A stretch of 64,000 nucleotides of DNA from Asparagopsis taxiformis (Eukaryota; Rhodophyta; Florideophyceae; Bonnemaisoniales; Bonnemaisoniaceae): assembly GCA_030407315.1 (NCBI GenBank), contig JALQPE010002237.1, positions 62,001-126,000 of the forward strand. The letters run 5' to 3'. Positions 19,740-31,897 of the stretch are shown here, one piece after another. The notes under the pieces were generated by a model, which did not search any database, had not been told where the DNA came from, and worked only from the letters and a program-made list of their open reading frames with translations. How positions within the stretch are numbered: the first letter of the stretch is position 1; each line of letters opens with the position of its first letter. The position numbers and the translations under genes were made by a program.

Positions 19740-22731
19740 TCCCAACACCGTAGTGACGCGTATCCGATTCCGCGCATGGACGATTGCGTCGACTCGCTCG
19801 GTGACGCGACGGTTTTCACTACGCTGGATTGCAATTCGGGATATTGGCAAATCCCAGTAGCGCACGCCGACCGCGATAAGACCACGTTTACGTCGCATGT
19901 TGGTACGTATCGCTTCCGCCGTATGCCCTTCGGACTGTCGAACGCGCCCGCGACGTTTCAACGCGCGCTCGATATCTTGCTCGCGAACGTGAAATGGCAG
20001 CATTGCCTTGTCTACTTGGATGACGTAATCATCTTCTCCGACGACGTAAATGCGCACGTGCATCACGTCGACGAGATACTGGGAATCCTCGGACGCGCTG
20101 GCGTTTCGCTTAAATTCGCGAAGACCGAGTTCTTCAAGCGCTCGGTGGACTATCTGGGACATACTATTTCGCCGGGAAAGCTATCCGTGCCGACGACGAA
20201 GTGCGACGCGCTGCGCGATGCGACGTATCCGACGACGAAAACGCAGCTGCGCAGCTTTCTGGGAACTTGCAACGTATACCGTCGATTCGTTGAAAAATTC
20301 GCGTTCGTAGCAGCGCCGCTTACGCAGCTGCTGAAGAAGGACCAAGGAGATAACCTACCCGCGCTGACGCCAGAGCAAACGCGCGCGTTCGAATCATTGC
20401 GACGAGCGATGATATCTCCGCCTATCCTCCGTCTACCGCGCGAAGGGCACCCGTATGTGCTCGACACCGACGCGTCGCAAGGCCAAATCGGATGCGCGTT
20501 ACTACAGCTAGACGCAGACGACGACATATTACATCCAGTCGGATACTGGTCGCGCACGCTTAACGACGCGGAGCGAAATTATTCGACGACGGAACGCGAA
20601 TGCCTCGCAGTGGTATGGGCTGTGTTACTACTACGCGCATATCTAGAAGGACGGAAGTTCACGGTTCGCACAGACCACAATTCGCTGCGCTGGATTCTAA
20701 ACATGACCTCTGCGGAAGGACGACTCGCGCGCTGGCGGCTGCGGCTGCGACTCGCCGAGTTCGAGTTCGACGTCGAATACAAAAAGGGTAAACGCCATGT
20801 TATCGCCGATGCGCTCTCGCGAATGGCCACGCGAAGCGGCGACGAGACGGAAATACCGGACGAGATACCCTGCTTCGACGCTGCGAACCTCGTCGAACCG
20901 CACGCGGACGCTTACGCGCGAGCCGATGCCGCGCTACTATGCGACTACGCAGAATACTACCCGAGTTTAGACTGCCTACTGGCGACTCGGTCGTGCATCG
21001 AACCGCCCGTGTCCACTGACGAGTGGATTCGCGAGCAAGCGACGGACGAATTCTGCCAAAACGCGAAACGCAACGTCGAAACCGCGCCGCAATCGCGTTT
21101 TCATCTGTCCCCCGATGGGATACTCATGAGGACCGCGCCGCTAGACGACGCCACGCAGATAGTCGTGCCCGAAGCGATTAAGGGGCGCATTTTGCGAGCT
21201 AACCATTACGCGGTAAACTGCAGGACACCCGGGCGCGCGACGCATGTACGACGCCATCCGACGCGCGTACTACTGGCCGATGATGAGCGTAGACGTCTAC
21301 ACTACGGTGAGACAGTGCGATGCGTGCGCACGTAACCGCATTACGCAATATCGCCATACGAACGCCCTGAAGCTATTCCCCGCGACGCGCCCGCTCGAAG
21401 ACGTCGCAATCGATATCCTTGGTCCGCTGCCCGAAACTCCGCGCCAACGCCGCTTCGTACTCGTAATCGCCGAACGTTATAGCAAGCTTTGCCGACTCAT
21501 CGCGCTCGGACGCTTATCCGCACTCGCCGTTGCGAAGGCATTTTGCCGAGACTGGGTTTTCGTCTATGGACCGCCGCGCACGCTACTTTCGGACAATGGG
21601 CTGCAATTCCGCTCGAAGCTGTTTCAGGAGACTTGCGCGCTGATGGGTACGCGGAACATATTCACAACGACGTGCCATCCGCAATCGAGCGGACAAGTCG
21701 AGCGCATGAATCGCACTATCGTCGCGACGCTGCGCCATTATGTAGATGAAGAGCGCAGAGATTGGGACGAGCATTTAGACGCGCTTGCGTACGCGTATAA
21801 CCGCGCGATACACCGCTCGGCGAATACGTCGCCGTTCGAACTTACGCTCACGCGCTACCCCGTGTCGCTAGGTACGGAACAAGTGGATACGATTCGCAGC
21901 ACGCCGTTCCTTCGTATGGAATTTCTAGCGCGATTATCGGACGCCTACGCACGCGCAGCAAACGCGCTGAAGAAAGCGCAAGCGCGTTATAAACGGGATT
22001 TCGACCGTGGCGTACGCGCAGTGAACAAAGAAATCAAGGTGGGTGACCAAGTATACTTGGATACCCGCGCGGGAGCGACGACTCAAGTGCAGCGAGACGA
22101 AGGAGCGCGCGCGTCGAAATTGGACTACCCCGTCTCCGGCCCTTTCCCTGTAATAGGCTGTCGTGGCCATACCTACGAAATCGTAATAGATGGCGTGCCC
22201 GAGCTCGTTAGTTCCGACCGCATCCGTGTCGCACCGCGTATCGCGACGCCCGCACCGGCCTCGCTAGACGACGAGGAAGATACTACCGCAACGGAAGTCG
22301 CTAACGACGCTACGCGCCGCAGCGAACGTGACCTCGAAGCTGCGCGCAAAGTTAACCCAGAGTCTGGGTACGGAACGCGCGAATTTATGATTAACAGACT
22401 CATGGCCGAAGGCATCGACGATGCAGGGGAAGCCGTTTTCCGAGTGCGCTGGAAAGGATATTCGCCGCGCGATGATACCTGGGAACCCATCGGTTCACTA
22501 CCCGCGCCTATTGTTTCACGCTTTCGCAAGGACCTAAAGCGAACCGCTCCGAACGCCGCCGAACGCGACACCGAGACCGACCGCGTTACGCCGCGCAACC
22601 GCCGGGGCCCCCCGTTGAAGAACCTCGCTCCGAAAGCGACAAGCGTCACCAAACCGCGCCCGACGCCACCCAGCCGCTCGAGTTCGCGATTGGCGGACAA
22701 GAGGATGCGCCACCGTTCGCCACGCAACTGA
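19740..22731 (+). pseudogene. pol: chromovirus Pol: RT, RNase H, integrase, chromodomain
   Basis: Two frames, 19740-about 21222 and about 21222-22731, joined by one single-base shift at the integrase HHCC region (HYA... then AGHPGARRMYDAIRR). RT: YLDD at 20013-20024. RNase H: VLDTDASQGQIG near 20460 and RTDHNSLRW near 20670. Integrase: zinc finger Cys pair QCDACARN near 21315, first Asp in AIDILGPLP, second in LLSDNGLQF, Glu in SSGQVERMNRTI. C-terminal chromodomain about 22370-22540 (FRVRWKGYSPRDDTWEP), which in chromoviruses steers integration to chromatin marks. The N-terminus is missing, so it is a dead copy. Codons are rich in GCG, CGC and ACG, unlike flanking genes. Confidence 0.93.
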
Positions 22732-24566
22732 CGTGCAAAACCGCCGAGCCAAGGACGGCACTTGCATGGTTTTTGGAGGAGGCGGACCAGGCCCACGCAG
22801 CGTTCCCCAACGCGCAAGTAGCAAAAGCGTGCCAACACGCTACCATTGCCGACAATTTCGCCCGCCCGAGTCGCCTAGTCTTCTCGAACCGGTTCGGCCG
22901 ACAACGTGGCACCGCACGGAACGGTAAGCCGCGACGTCTGGCGAAATTCCGCCACGCTCCGCGCAATCGACATTCTGCAGCTGAATGACCTGGAACTACT
23001 GCCGCACGCAATGAAGCGACACCGCTCGCGAGCCGCGTACGCGTACGCGTGCGCCCGACAGGTTGGACACGATTCGACGTTTGCCCGCCGCGCTACCACC
23101 CGCGTCGACTGCCCGCACGAAGGCACGCCGCCCCGGACTAAGCTGCCTGAATCTCGACGCTTGGCAACACACGAAGGGTCCCTCACAGACGCTGGTCGGT
23201 CCGGCGTTGACACGCGTTGCGCGTGACGCCACCACCGCGAAAATATTGCGCCCCCTCGCTGACACTCAAGACGTTGCCTGCTAAGAAGTGTGATAAGCGC
23301 GAAAGCCCATTACGGACGTTGCGTCAATCTCGCTAAATAGGCGCCACGCAATATTCGCCGCTTGCGTTTCGGTCGCCTTTCGTTCGCCACGCAACTGTCC
23401 GCCGTTTACGCCTCGTAGCGCTTAACGACCGTCTACCGCCACACGACCACTGCGCCACCACGCTCGTTGGAATCTCCGCGAATACGAACGGCCGCGTATC
23501 TCTAGATTCGTTGCGAGTTTGACCTCTACTAACACCCGACCTACTCCAGAAGCCGCGACATGCGCGGGACCACGCGATGCGTTTTCGCGCGAAAAAAGGG
23601 GAGCAATACTGGTGCTGGCGTGCGGGCTGGCCCGGCTATTTAGCAATTCTACCGTCCCACTCGAATTGTCCCATTGGAAAAATGCGACGAAAGGGGCACC
23701 CGAATCGCGCCGCCGTCAAGCTGGCCCCCGCGCCGTGACAAACTGTCCCCTACTACCGCCACCTGATTGGACGACAACATACGCGAACTCCAGCGAGGCG
23801 CTCGAAGCTGGTGGAAGGACGCAGACCCCTGGACGCACGCAGCCCCCTACCGAGAATATAGTGGTGCCCACGTGCATGGTTCCCCTTCAACCCAAGCGTG
23901 GAGAATGAGGCTCGCTCCGAAAAGGGAAGAATGTGACCCCACCCGAGCCCCCTAGGTACCATTCGGCCGTCCGCTCTAGTTACGGGACAGTAGACACGGT
24001 AGCAAACGGCGAACGCCGGTAGTAAGCGAACGAACCGGCGACGCGAACGACGAATGCGTAAAGCGACACGAATCGACGACGCGAAGCGGAAGCGAACTAC
24101 GAATGCGCACGGAAGAATTAACCGGCGACGTTGAGAATTGCGCGTGACGAACCGATGAAACGAACCCGCTACGACGAGTTCGTACCGACGCGCTACCCGT
24201 CCAGACTCCCCTATTCTACCCCCACTCAAACCTTTCTCGCTTCGCAACGTATGCACTCTACCCCCCGCGCGCACGACTGGACGCCGCCGGCCGCGTGCCC
24301 TCCGAACGCCGACGTGGGCAGCGGGCAAATACGGTTTCAAGCAACGACACGCGCGCCCCTTCGCGGAAACACCGGCTCATACATGCATTTGACGGAACCC
24401 GCGTTGCGCTGTCGCTCACTCAAAAGCTGCAGGAACCCTGGCGTTTCACGGCCGCAAGCGTATCGGACGGGAGGAACCCCGCATTACGAAGCGCTAGGTG
24501 GAGATACAAACAAGGAGAGTTCATTTCAAAGAGGATGCAATGCGAGGAGGAGGATCGAAGTGATAG
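22732..24566. other. GC-rich spacer inside the chromovirus
   Basis: About 1.8 kb after Pol with the same CG-rich composition. Many overlapping short frames exist on both strands, as expected for stop-poor GC-rich DNA, but none shows a recognisable domain. Confidence 0.4.
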
Positions 24567-27403
24567 CTAAGACGGAGGCGCGCGCGTGTCGTCGTCTCGA
24601 CGCGAAGCGCGGCTCGACGAACTGGCTGCCGCACCGCGCGAACGAGCACGGCTTGAAGCCGTATCTGCCTGGTGACCGCGTCGCCGCTCGGAATTTAACA
24701 CCCGAACGACGCGCCCGTCGTGTACGCCAATCCGAAGTGGAGGGATTCCCGTACGCCTCGTGCGACCCGCGGAACTCGCCGCTGCACGCGAACGCGTCAT
24801 GGGACGCGCCCCGCCACGACCCGAACCAACGTTTCCCGTCGCGCCACGCGTCGCATCTGCGCGTAACCCGCTCTCCGACTGCGTCGCGCCAGTCGACTCC
24901 CTTTCGTCAACAGAACCCGCAGGAGAACGCTGCATGAAATTGACGACGTCATTTAACGCCGAGCCCATGCGGTGAGCGCGCTCGATAGTTTCCTGAACCC
25001 GACGAATAGTCTCCCTCTCCCGAGCGCGATACCCGTCACGCACAGCGGCGATTCGAGCAGCCAACCGACCCCTCTCCGCCTCCAAATTAGATTCGACTTC
25101 GGCCAACGCACGCTGCGCGGCCTCCTGCGCTGAACCGGCGGAATCGTAACGAGACTGGAGGGCCGCCAACGCTTCGCGACCATCTTCAACCTCCTTCTCC
25201 GGCTTAGCCGCACGACTTTGCATTACGCCGATATCCTTATGCATGCGCTCGATTCGCACGGCATCTTCGTCGACCTTACGCTTCAACGCGACCTCGCGAG
25301 CCCCGGACTCGGCTAGCGCTTCGCGAGTCTCGCGCAAGAATGACACGGCCTCGTCGCACGCCTCGTTCGCATCGTCGCGAGCCTTAATCGCCTCGTCGCG
25401 GGCCTTAATAGCCACGTCAAGGCGTCCCAGGGCTTCGTCTCGAGCTTGGACGACCGACGTCACACGCGAAAGCGCCTCATCGCGGTTTTGTTTAGCTGAC
25501 GAGATCTGTGCCTGCAAGTTGGCCGCGCCCGTCGAATCCGCTAACGCAACGGCTTCTTCGCCATCCACCACCGCCGGCGCCTCCGCCTGGTCAATAACCG
25601 CGGCCGCGCTCGACGCCGCGACGCTACCAACCGCCGCGCTCTCGCTCGCACCACCCGAAGCGTTAGCGATGTCTTGGCTCGGAATGGACTTCTGCAACTC
25701 CTGCAGTTGGTTATAAACTTTGACGTACTCCGCCTGCAGCGCCGCGTCCAGCTGAGTAACGTCAACAGGAGGCCGAGGCGACTCAGAGAATAACGAATAG
25801 CGCCCGTCGCGGAAACGCCGGCGCTCGACGGCCAATAACGCAGCCATGCCGAGGTATTGCGCGTACTCGCGCGAATTAGTGGCGCGCATCACATGCAACT
25901 CGTTGGAAGATAAGGCCGACAAGACGGCGTTCACGGTCACAACCTCACCCGCTTCCAAGTGCGCGAACGCGCTGCGCGACGGGTTACGCGGGGACTTCAA
26001 CAACAAGTGCTGAATTTCGGTATGACGATGAACCCCGAGCGCGCCGTGCGCCCAGTCTATCACGCCGCGTTCCGCGCTCCAGGGCAGCCACTAGCCACCT
26101 TCGTTAAAGTCCACACCCGGGGCGACGCCGAAGACAGGCGTCTCGTCCCAAGGACATGCGCGATGCTCCGTCAAAAGACTCTCCAAATGCGCAACGGAAT
26201 ACGTGCCGCCACGAACGACCGCCGCAGCGCCGACGCTCTCGATGCCCGCGACGAGTCGGTCGCTCAAGCGAACGATGCGGCGCTCAACGAACGCGACATG
26301 GAGCCACGCGCAAGCCACCATGACGACCCACTCGCTAAGGGCAACGGCCCAGAAATAAGAACGCGTCTCCACGGGGACGTCAGGGCCAAGAAGAACGGAC
26401 GGCGCATAGTGAAAGACACAAGGCAAAGGAACAGATAGCGATTCAGGCGCTTCCGGCCAGTCGCGCGGATCGTAGCGCGGAAAGAAAGCGCCAACGCGAT
26501 CCTCGGGGAACTCGCGAAACTCTGCGTCGCGATACGTGACGAAGTAACCGGCGGAGCGACGCATGCGTAACTCGCGGCGCGCTTCGGCACGCATCCCCGC
26601 GTCGAAGAACCACGGCACACTGACTTCTCCTTCTTGTTCGATGTCGTTCCAGGGGACACCACCGTCCAACAAGAAGCCGGCGCTAGGCGCCGCCGCCCAC
26701 GGGTCAAGATGCGCAAATTCGTCGCGACGCATCGTTCGGAGCCGCGCCAGATGACGCACAAGCCGCTCGTCCGCTGCGTCCTCAAGGAAATAGGCGTCGC
26801 ATGGAAGATTGGTTGGTACGGCTAAATCGCATAGTGCCGCTTCACGCCGCGCGTCCCACACGGCCTGCGCGTTCTTGTGGCCGGGCAACACCGCGTAGCG
26901 GTTGACGTCGGCAATACGAACCCATTGAAAACGCCGCGGGAAGTATTGAACACGGCCTAGCTCAGACCAAGTCGGCATCGCGCGCGGAAGGAAACGGAAG
27001 GCAGAAGGGTCTTCGTAGCGCGCACGCGGGATGACGGCGGGTACATGTTGCGCAGCAGAAGGAAGAGAAACAGAGGAAGGAGCAGGAATGGACCGCAAAG
27101 GCACGCCGACGTTCGTGCGACTCCCGGACGCGGATGCGGGAGCAGCAGTCACGTCCACTGTCGCGTCGACACCGGGCGATGCGTCAGCGCCGTCCGTATT
27201 ATGCGCGCTCGCCCGCCGGCAACCGGAGCGCTCGCGGATGACGCTTGAGCCATGGAAAGGTAAAACGGGCTCTCGGGGCTCGCAGGCGCAGGGGAAGCGA
27301 AGCGCGAAGCAGCAGACGGTGTGCGTAGCGGCGTCGCAGCGTCTTCGCCGGAAGGAATGCTGGCCTGCAGCCAGCTCGGAATGGTATCACCATCGTGCTC
27401 CAT
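24567..27403 (-). pseudogene. antisense gene in the chromovirus, coiled-coil protein
   Basis: From ATG at 27403 (MEHDGDTIPSWLQ) a minus-strand frame runs to about 27170, shifts by one base, and continues in one frame to 24567 with a single in-frame TAG at 26091-26093. Total about 940 aa. The N-terminus is Pro/Ala/Ser-rich. Middle part (about 27000-26100) has aromatic-rich globular sequence (YFVTYRDAEF, VPWFFDAGM). After the stop comes a long heptad coiled coil with repeats (KARDEAIKARDDANEACDEA, about 25400), then a basic Arg/Ser-rich tail. I do not recognise it. The frame remains open past the stop for 498 codons, so the TAG is either a recent mutation or a readthrough site as in some retroelement gags. 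It lies opposite to pol, as antisense frames do in some plant gypsy elements. Confidence 0.5.
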
Positions 27404-27577
27404 AGCGTGCGAATCGATAAGGATGACGGCGAACGCGGGTGGCAAGAGAGAAAGAAAGAAGGAGATGGAACAAAAGAGAAGAGGATGCAGACGGAAAGAG
27501 TAGAGCGAAGGAAACGGAAGAGCGCGTGAGGAGAGAGATGACGCGCGAGGACGCGCTGTGATGTTAGTCGGGGGAGT

Positions 27578-28480
27578 GTGATGCAATTTATGTTGCGAGT
27601 GCGCACGCGGGTCGGAGCGATGCGTCGAGTTGAGTCCGCGTGCATCCGCGTTTAGTTAGTAAGCGAGCGTACGCGTGGCGATACAATTACGTGTCACGGC
27701 GCGCCTGAGCGAACGCGTGCGCGCGAACGAACCTGCGAGCTTGGCGCCACGTGTAGCGACTTTTGCGAATTTCCCCTTTTTTTGGTTTTTTATGACGAAA
27801 GTCTTTTTCCCAAATATTTCCCTTTTTTGCGTGCGAGCGAGCGGCCGCCGGCCGGCCACGGAAGGACAGTCTGTCCTTTAGTAGTTAGCTATTAATGGTC
27901 GTTCAGCTTCGCACCTTACCAATAAACAGCCAGCATCTTCGCAGCTACGAGTTAAGCGTTTAGCGAATCGCGAGGACCGATTGCGTTACAACGTTGCGTG
28001 CGGGTTGCTCACAATCGCCGACGTTCGCGTGCGCGCTGCGCATAAACCGATCGTCGAACCGCGTCGCACCGCGATAGCGCGCGTTGCGTCGCACGCCACT
28101 AGGCCAGGGATTCACGACCCCTGTGTGGATCGCGTTGTGCTCGAGTTTACTCGGTGATCTCACCCTGAGATCACGGCTTGCGCCGGCCCGCGAATCCCGT
28201 GTTGCGATCGTTCCCTACGCGTTCCGCCGTTGTACCACCCGTTCGCCAGCGCGACCGAGCGACGCGCGAACGCAAGTTCAACCAACGCGTTACGGTTCAC
28301 CTCTCCCTGACACGGCTGCAATTCTAGAACTCCCTTAGCGATCGCCATCCCGGCTGGTCCTACACTGTTGTCAGTGTAGTGTCTGTTAGTGTATTTGTCC
28401 GTGCGTACTGTGGTTATTGAGTTAGCGTCCTGACACTGAATAAACCAAAGGGGATACTCGTAAGAGACACTCTTCTAACA
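27578..28480 (+). mobile_element. candidate 3' LTR of the chromovirus
   Basis: A purine run (GGGGGAG) just before 27578 could be the polypurine tract, followed by TGTGATGC; an end near 28480 gives TTCTAACA, so the terminal TG...CA rule fits. GAATAAACC near 28437 may be a polyadenylation signal. No second LTR is present to confirm this. Confidence 0.35.
28148..28370 (-). repeat. 222-bp dispersed repeat, copy 1
   Basis: Reverse complement of 53064-53286 with moderate divergence, including GTGATCTCA-ggg-TGAGATCAC and a readable MAIAKGVLEL peptide. The flanks of the two copies do not match. Confidence 0.65.
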
Positions 28481-28487
28481 GTTCTGT

Positions 28488-28828
28488 TAGACTATAAAGA
28501 ATGTTGTGCCTGCGCAGACGCTAGAGTTGGCATGTCGCCTGGTTATATGGATATCCCAACAAATTCTAACAAATTTGAATATGCCAATTTATTAATTTTT
28601 AAATATAATTCCTAGATTTCGAAAATCTTTCGGTAGCTGTGGGCGACTTTAGTTCAGTTTTAACGGGGGCACGCAGAGCTGAATGTAGTTCGAGTTGTTG
28701 GAATATCCACATATCCACATCCCTCATCCCCTCCCTGGCCAATCGGCTCCGCTCCGTTGGGATATCCATATAACCAGGCCACATGCGCACTCTAGTTTCT
28801 GCGCAGGCACAACATTCTTTATAGTCTA
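28488..28828. mobile_element. foldback MITE, 73-bp inverted repeats, TA target site
   Basis: The left arm 28488-28560 and right arm 28756-28828 are inverted copies of 73 nt with about five mismatches, beginning TAGACTATAAAGAATG. The outermost TA on each side can be the target duplication, as in Tc1/mariner-type MITEs, leaving GACTATAAAG...CTTTATAGTC. The middle 195 bp is AT-rich and non-coding. It sits at the right edge of the chromovirus. Confidence 0.88.
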
Positions 28829-31217
28829 ATACGAGTAGTCTAGTTTCACCCAAGTTTCAGTAGAGACTCTCACCTTTGTATATCGGCACTGATTTCAAAC
28901 TGAAGCGGTTTGAGTGTGTTATTCTCATCGAGTGAAGACAGAAATTACATCCGGCCCGACTGTTCACGACTTGACGATCACGAACATTGCCAACTTATCC
29001 GAATCGATGTAAGGAGTCTTTGCTTTGCTGTCAATTTGTCTACAAGAAATATGGTGCATGAGTCGGTCCAGTCAAAAGAGTGCGATTATAGCTGACACAC
29101 GTCGGTGATACTTGACAAATAGTGTCCAGTACGAAACTGGACAGAAAATGGACAGTGTCGGGTGATTCAAACAATGCTGGTATCCTATTTAGTTTCGCGT
29201 CCATCTCTACTGATCACATGCTCACATGTGCGCCATGTGCTTTGGAGATCTCAGTTCGCAGAAGATGGCCCATGGACGTTACAACTGTAAATTCGAATGG
29301 CTTCACAAGTGATCTGCCCAACTCAGTGATGTCTGGGTGCATGACTTGCGTAGAGCACCAAAATTGTCTTCCGACAGGTCAGCTGTCTTCGTGTACGGTA
29401 CGAAAGTTGCCTGTCCGGCGTCCGGGGTGGATAACGGGCCAGTTGAGCTGGATAGCGGTCGAAATTCGAAGCATACGACAGAATTGGCTTTCCGATTTAT
29501 TCAAGTTGTCTGAGATGGGCCACTGAAGGGAGGTGGCCGAGAGGCCAAATGTTGGGGCAGAACTAAGCGACGCTGAACGTTCCACGAGTACGTGTCACAG
29601 ATGCTATCAAAAGATGTAAATCCAACAAAGCAAACCAACAAAGCATTGTCATCCTTTATGGCCCCCTTCAGTACAGGGCGGTTAGGGGATTTGAATCTCC
29701 ATGGGCCATATTTCATGGCCCATTATCATCATCGAACGACTGGGTTCTGCCCTCAACTAATTTAGATTCTACCGTTGCGCATGTCTGCACAATAGTTTTA
29801 TGCAAAGTGCTAGCACTGCAGTCTAGTATGCAAGAAGGTTACTCAACTCTGTGAATGTAGATAATGTTGGCATGGGTCAAGGGAGGAATACTCAGTAGGA
29901 ACTCTGTTCAGGAAATGCTCCTCCCTGGATGTGCAGGAATTAGTTGCATAGTGGAGATCATGCTGGATCTTAAAGTTCTGTAAAGTACCAAAATACAACT
30001 TTTCCACAGGCAAGTAATGCTAGAGCAAATCGATGTAGGGAAACAAATCAAGCATACACTTCATTGAATATCACTCTAGCTTCATCCAATAGTACTGTTG
30101 AACTGGGTTACATTTGAGCTAGTATTTCATTGCCAACCACGGGAACTACCAATATCTTCAGTCCATCCCGAAAAGATATATAGAAAAGTTGCCGGAGGAT
30201 TGCGATGAGAGAAAATCCCGGATGCAGTGACCTGCTAGGAATTGTCCTCAATTTTCAATGCAATATTGTTCAGCAGCTTCAAGAAGTGAAAGAAGACTAG
30301 TTTCATCGATTTCTTGGACCGGTCACGTTCGCTGAAATATCTTCATTTCGCCATGTTTACTGCATATAGATTGAGTTGTTCGTCTATCCATCGAAACCGC
30401 GAGAAATGAAATCAGGAAGAAAAGTAAGATTGATGTGTGCTTGGCGGGCCATGACATGCACAGTACTCCGTGGTTGCTGTCCATGGTGTTTTCGATGCCT
30501 CAAATGCCACGCTGTCATCAACTCTAGTTCTCGCTCTCTTCCTACAGTCCTACCAATGAGCTTTCTACACGCTATGCGAGGCCATGAAAAGGTGTCTTGC
30601 GGGCTGTCGGCGTTACGAAATCACGAACCCTGGGATCTTCGATTCCAAACCTATTCACCTATCTCTCTGTACGGTAGTGGTATCCCTGCGAAAAAAAACT
30701 GGGAAGAAAGCAAGACTAATGACAAGTAGTTCCAAGTCACCTGTGACAATGTGACAATGTTGATGTAGTCTTCTTGCAATGCACTCTGCGCCGTTCAATC
30801 CAGTCTTTCTACTACCCTATCAGTCCTTATCCCAGAACTCCACATGCTCTGTGCATTCTTCTGATAAGTATTGCGCACAGTGATCAGAAAAAATCCTCTT
30901 CAAAACTTTTCTATGAGATAAGGGACAACGCATTATGCCGTTAGTTAAATTCAAGGGATCGACCATAGATTCTCCTCTTCCCGACGTCCGCTCTCCGAAC
31001 GGAATTCCATATTTGTACTCATCCTTACAATGGCAGTGTTGATGTAGTCATCCAATTGGTAATCAAAGGTTTTCCAATGGATATAGTTCTTCATTACGCA
31101 CGACAGAGGGTAAATCAATTGAACATATGAATGTCGTGCTTGACGAGGAGCTAGGCTGAAAATATTCTGAATGCACGAGAGTGCTCGGCAAATCTATGGT
31201 TATGCAGCACAACTCGT
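28829..31217. other. long gene-free stretch
   Basis: About 2.4 kb with only short frames on both strands and none that looks like a protein. No repeat or RNA gene that I can support. Confidence 0.5.
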
Positions 31218-31222
31218 GTTAC

Positions 31223-31516
31223 TGTTTATTATTTCTCTTTTGACCTACACCATTCACATGTGTACTCTTACTGCACGGTACCACCAGTCTAGCTGCGATT
31301 TGCAATTGCATGGAAAATATGACATGGAACTATGCAGGCTGACCATGACATTCATTGACTGCAACTGTATAACCTCTCTTGAAATTAATACTCATCTGAT
31401 GCAATCTCCCTCTTTCCCCGCGCCTAGCATTAGTACTTATAGAATGAACCTTCCTCCGAACCAACTTGAAACCACACCGAATTACGGACCTCTCAGTCCT
31501 CTCAACTCCACACATT
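31223..31516 (+). mobile_element. solo LTR of the copia-1 family
   Basis: 294 bp that align along their length with the copia-1 LTR, for example TGTTTATTATTTCTC at the start, GCGATTTGCAATT near 31300, ATTAGTACTTATAG near 31430 and TCAGTCCTC near 31494. It is flanked by perfect 5-bp target duplications GTTAC (31218-31222 and 31517-31521). It starts TG and ends ATT, matching the TG...TT ends of copia-1. Diverged, so older than copia-1. Confidence 0.85.
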
Positions 31517-31521
31517 GTTAC

Positions 31522-31897
31522 GAGTGCAAGCAACTACACTTCTTAACCAAACTAGTCTTCATTTAGGCGTGCTTTGTTGACATACAAAACAGTCTACAAG
31601 ACACCACGGTTCTGCCGCTGACGGATCTGCTTGATTTTCTTGCATATCCATACATTCTTCCCTCAATTTGAACGATATCCCACACTACTAGTACAACATT
31701 CCTTTCGAATCCTGGAGGGTGAACAGATGTCTTTCTGGGGCATACCTCTACAGCACTTTTCAAGGATGGGCCTACTTTATTTCAACATACTCGGAAATGA
31801 CAACCCGATTTCGATCATTACTTCCACAATGATATGTCTATCAAATTTCAACTTCCGGGGTCTCGCGTAGCACACTGGACATCAATTGTATCCACAC
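31522..31897. other. 3' flank of the secreted-protein gene
   Basis: No gene is visible; would hold the 3' UTR of the minus-strand gene ending at 31898. Confidence 0.4.

Larger units (their letters stand above)
19740..28480 (+). mobile_element. 5'-truncated chromovirus (Ty3/gypsy), GC-rich
   Basis: Sequence composition changes sharply at about 19740 to GC-rich, CGCG-laden DNA and back near 28480. Pol begins in the middle of RT (DAYPIPRMDDC), so LTR, Gag, protease and early RT are lost at the left. The unit contains Pol with chromodomain (19740-22731), a long spacer, an antisense gene (24567-27403) and a candidate 3' LTR ending near 28480. I cannot exclude that the right part belongs to a different element. 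Right edge is approximate. Confidence 0.6.

Noticed and set aside
22732..24566. Many long overlapping frames on both strands
   Set aside because: Expected by chance in GC-rich, stop-poor DNA; no domain or codon pattern sets one apart.
29122..29526. A 134-codon plus-strand frame as a gene
   Set aside because: Composition looks random and nothing supports a promoter or relative.
29650..29720. tRNA-like GATTCAAATCC box
   Set aside because: The invariant G before TTC is missing and no cloverleaf can be drawn around it.
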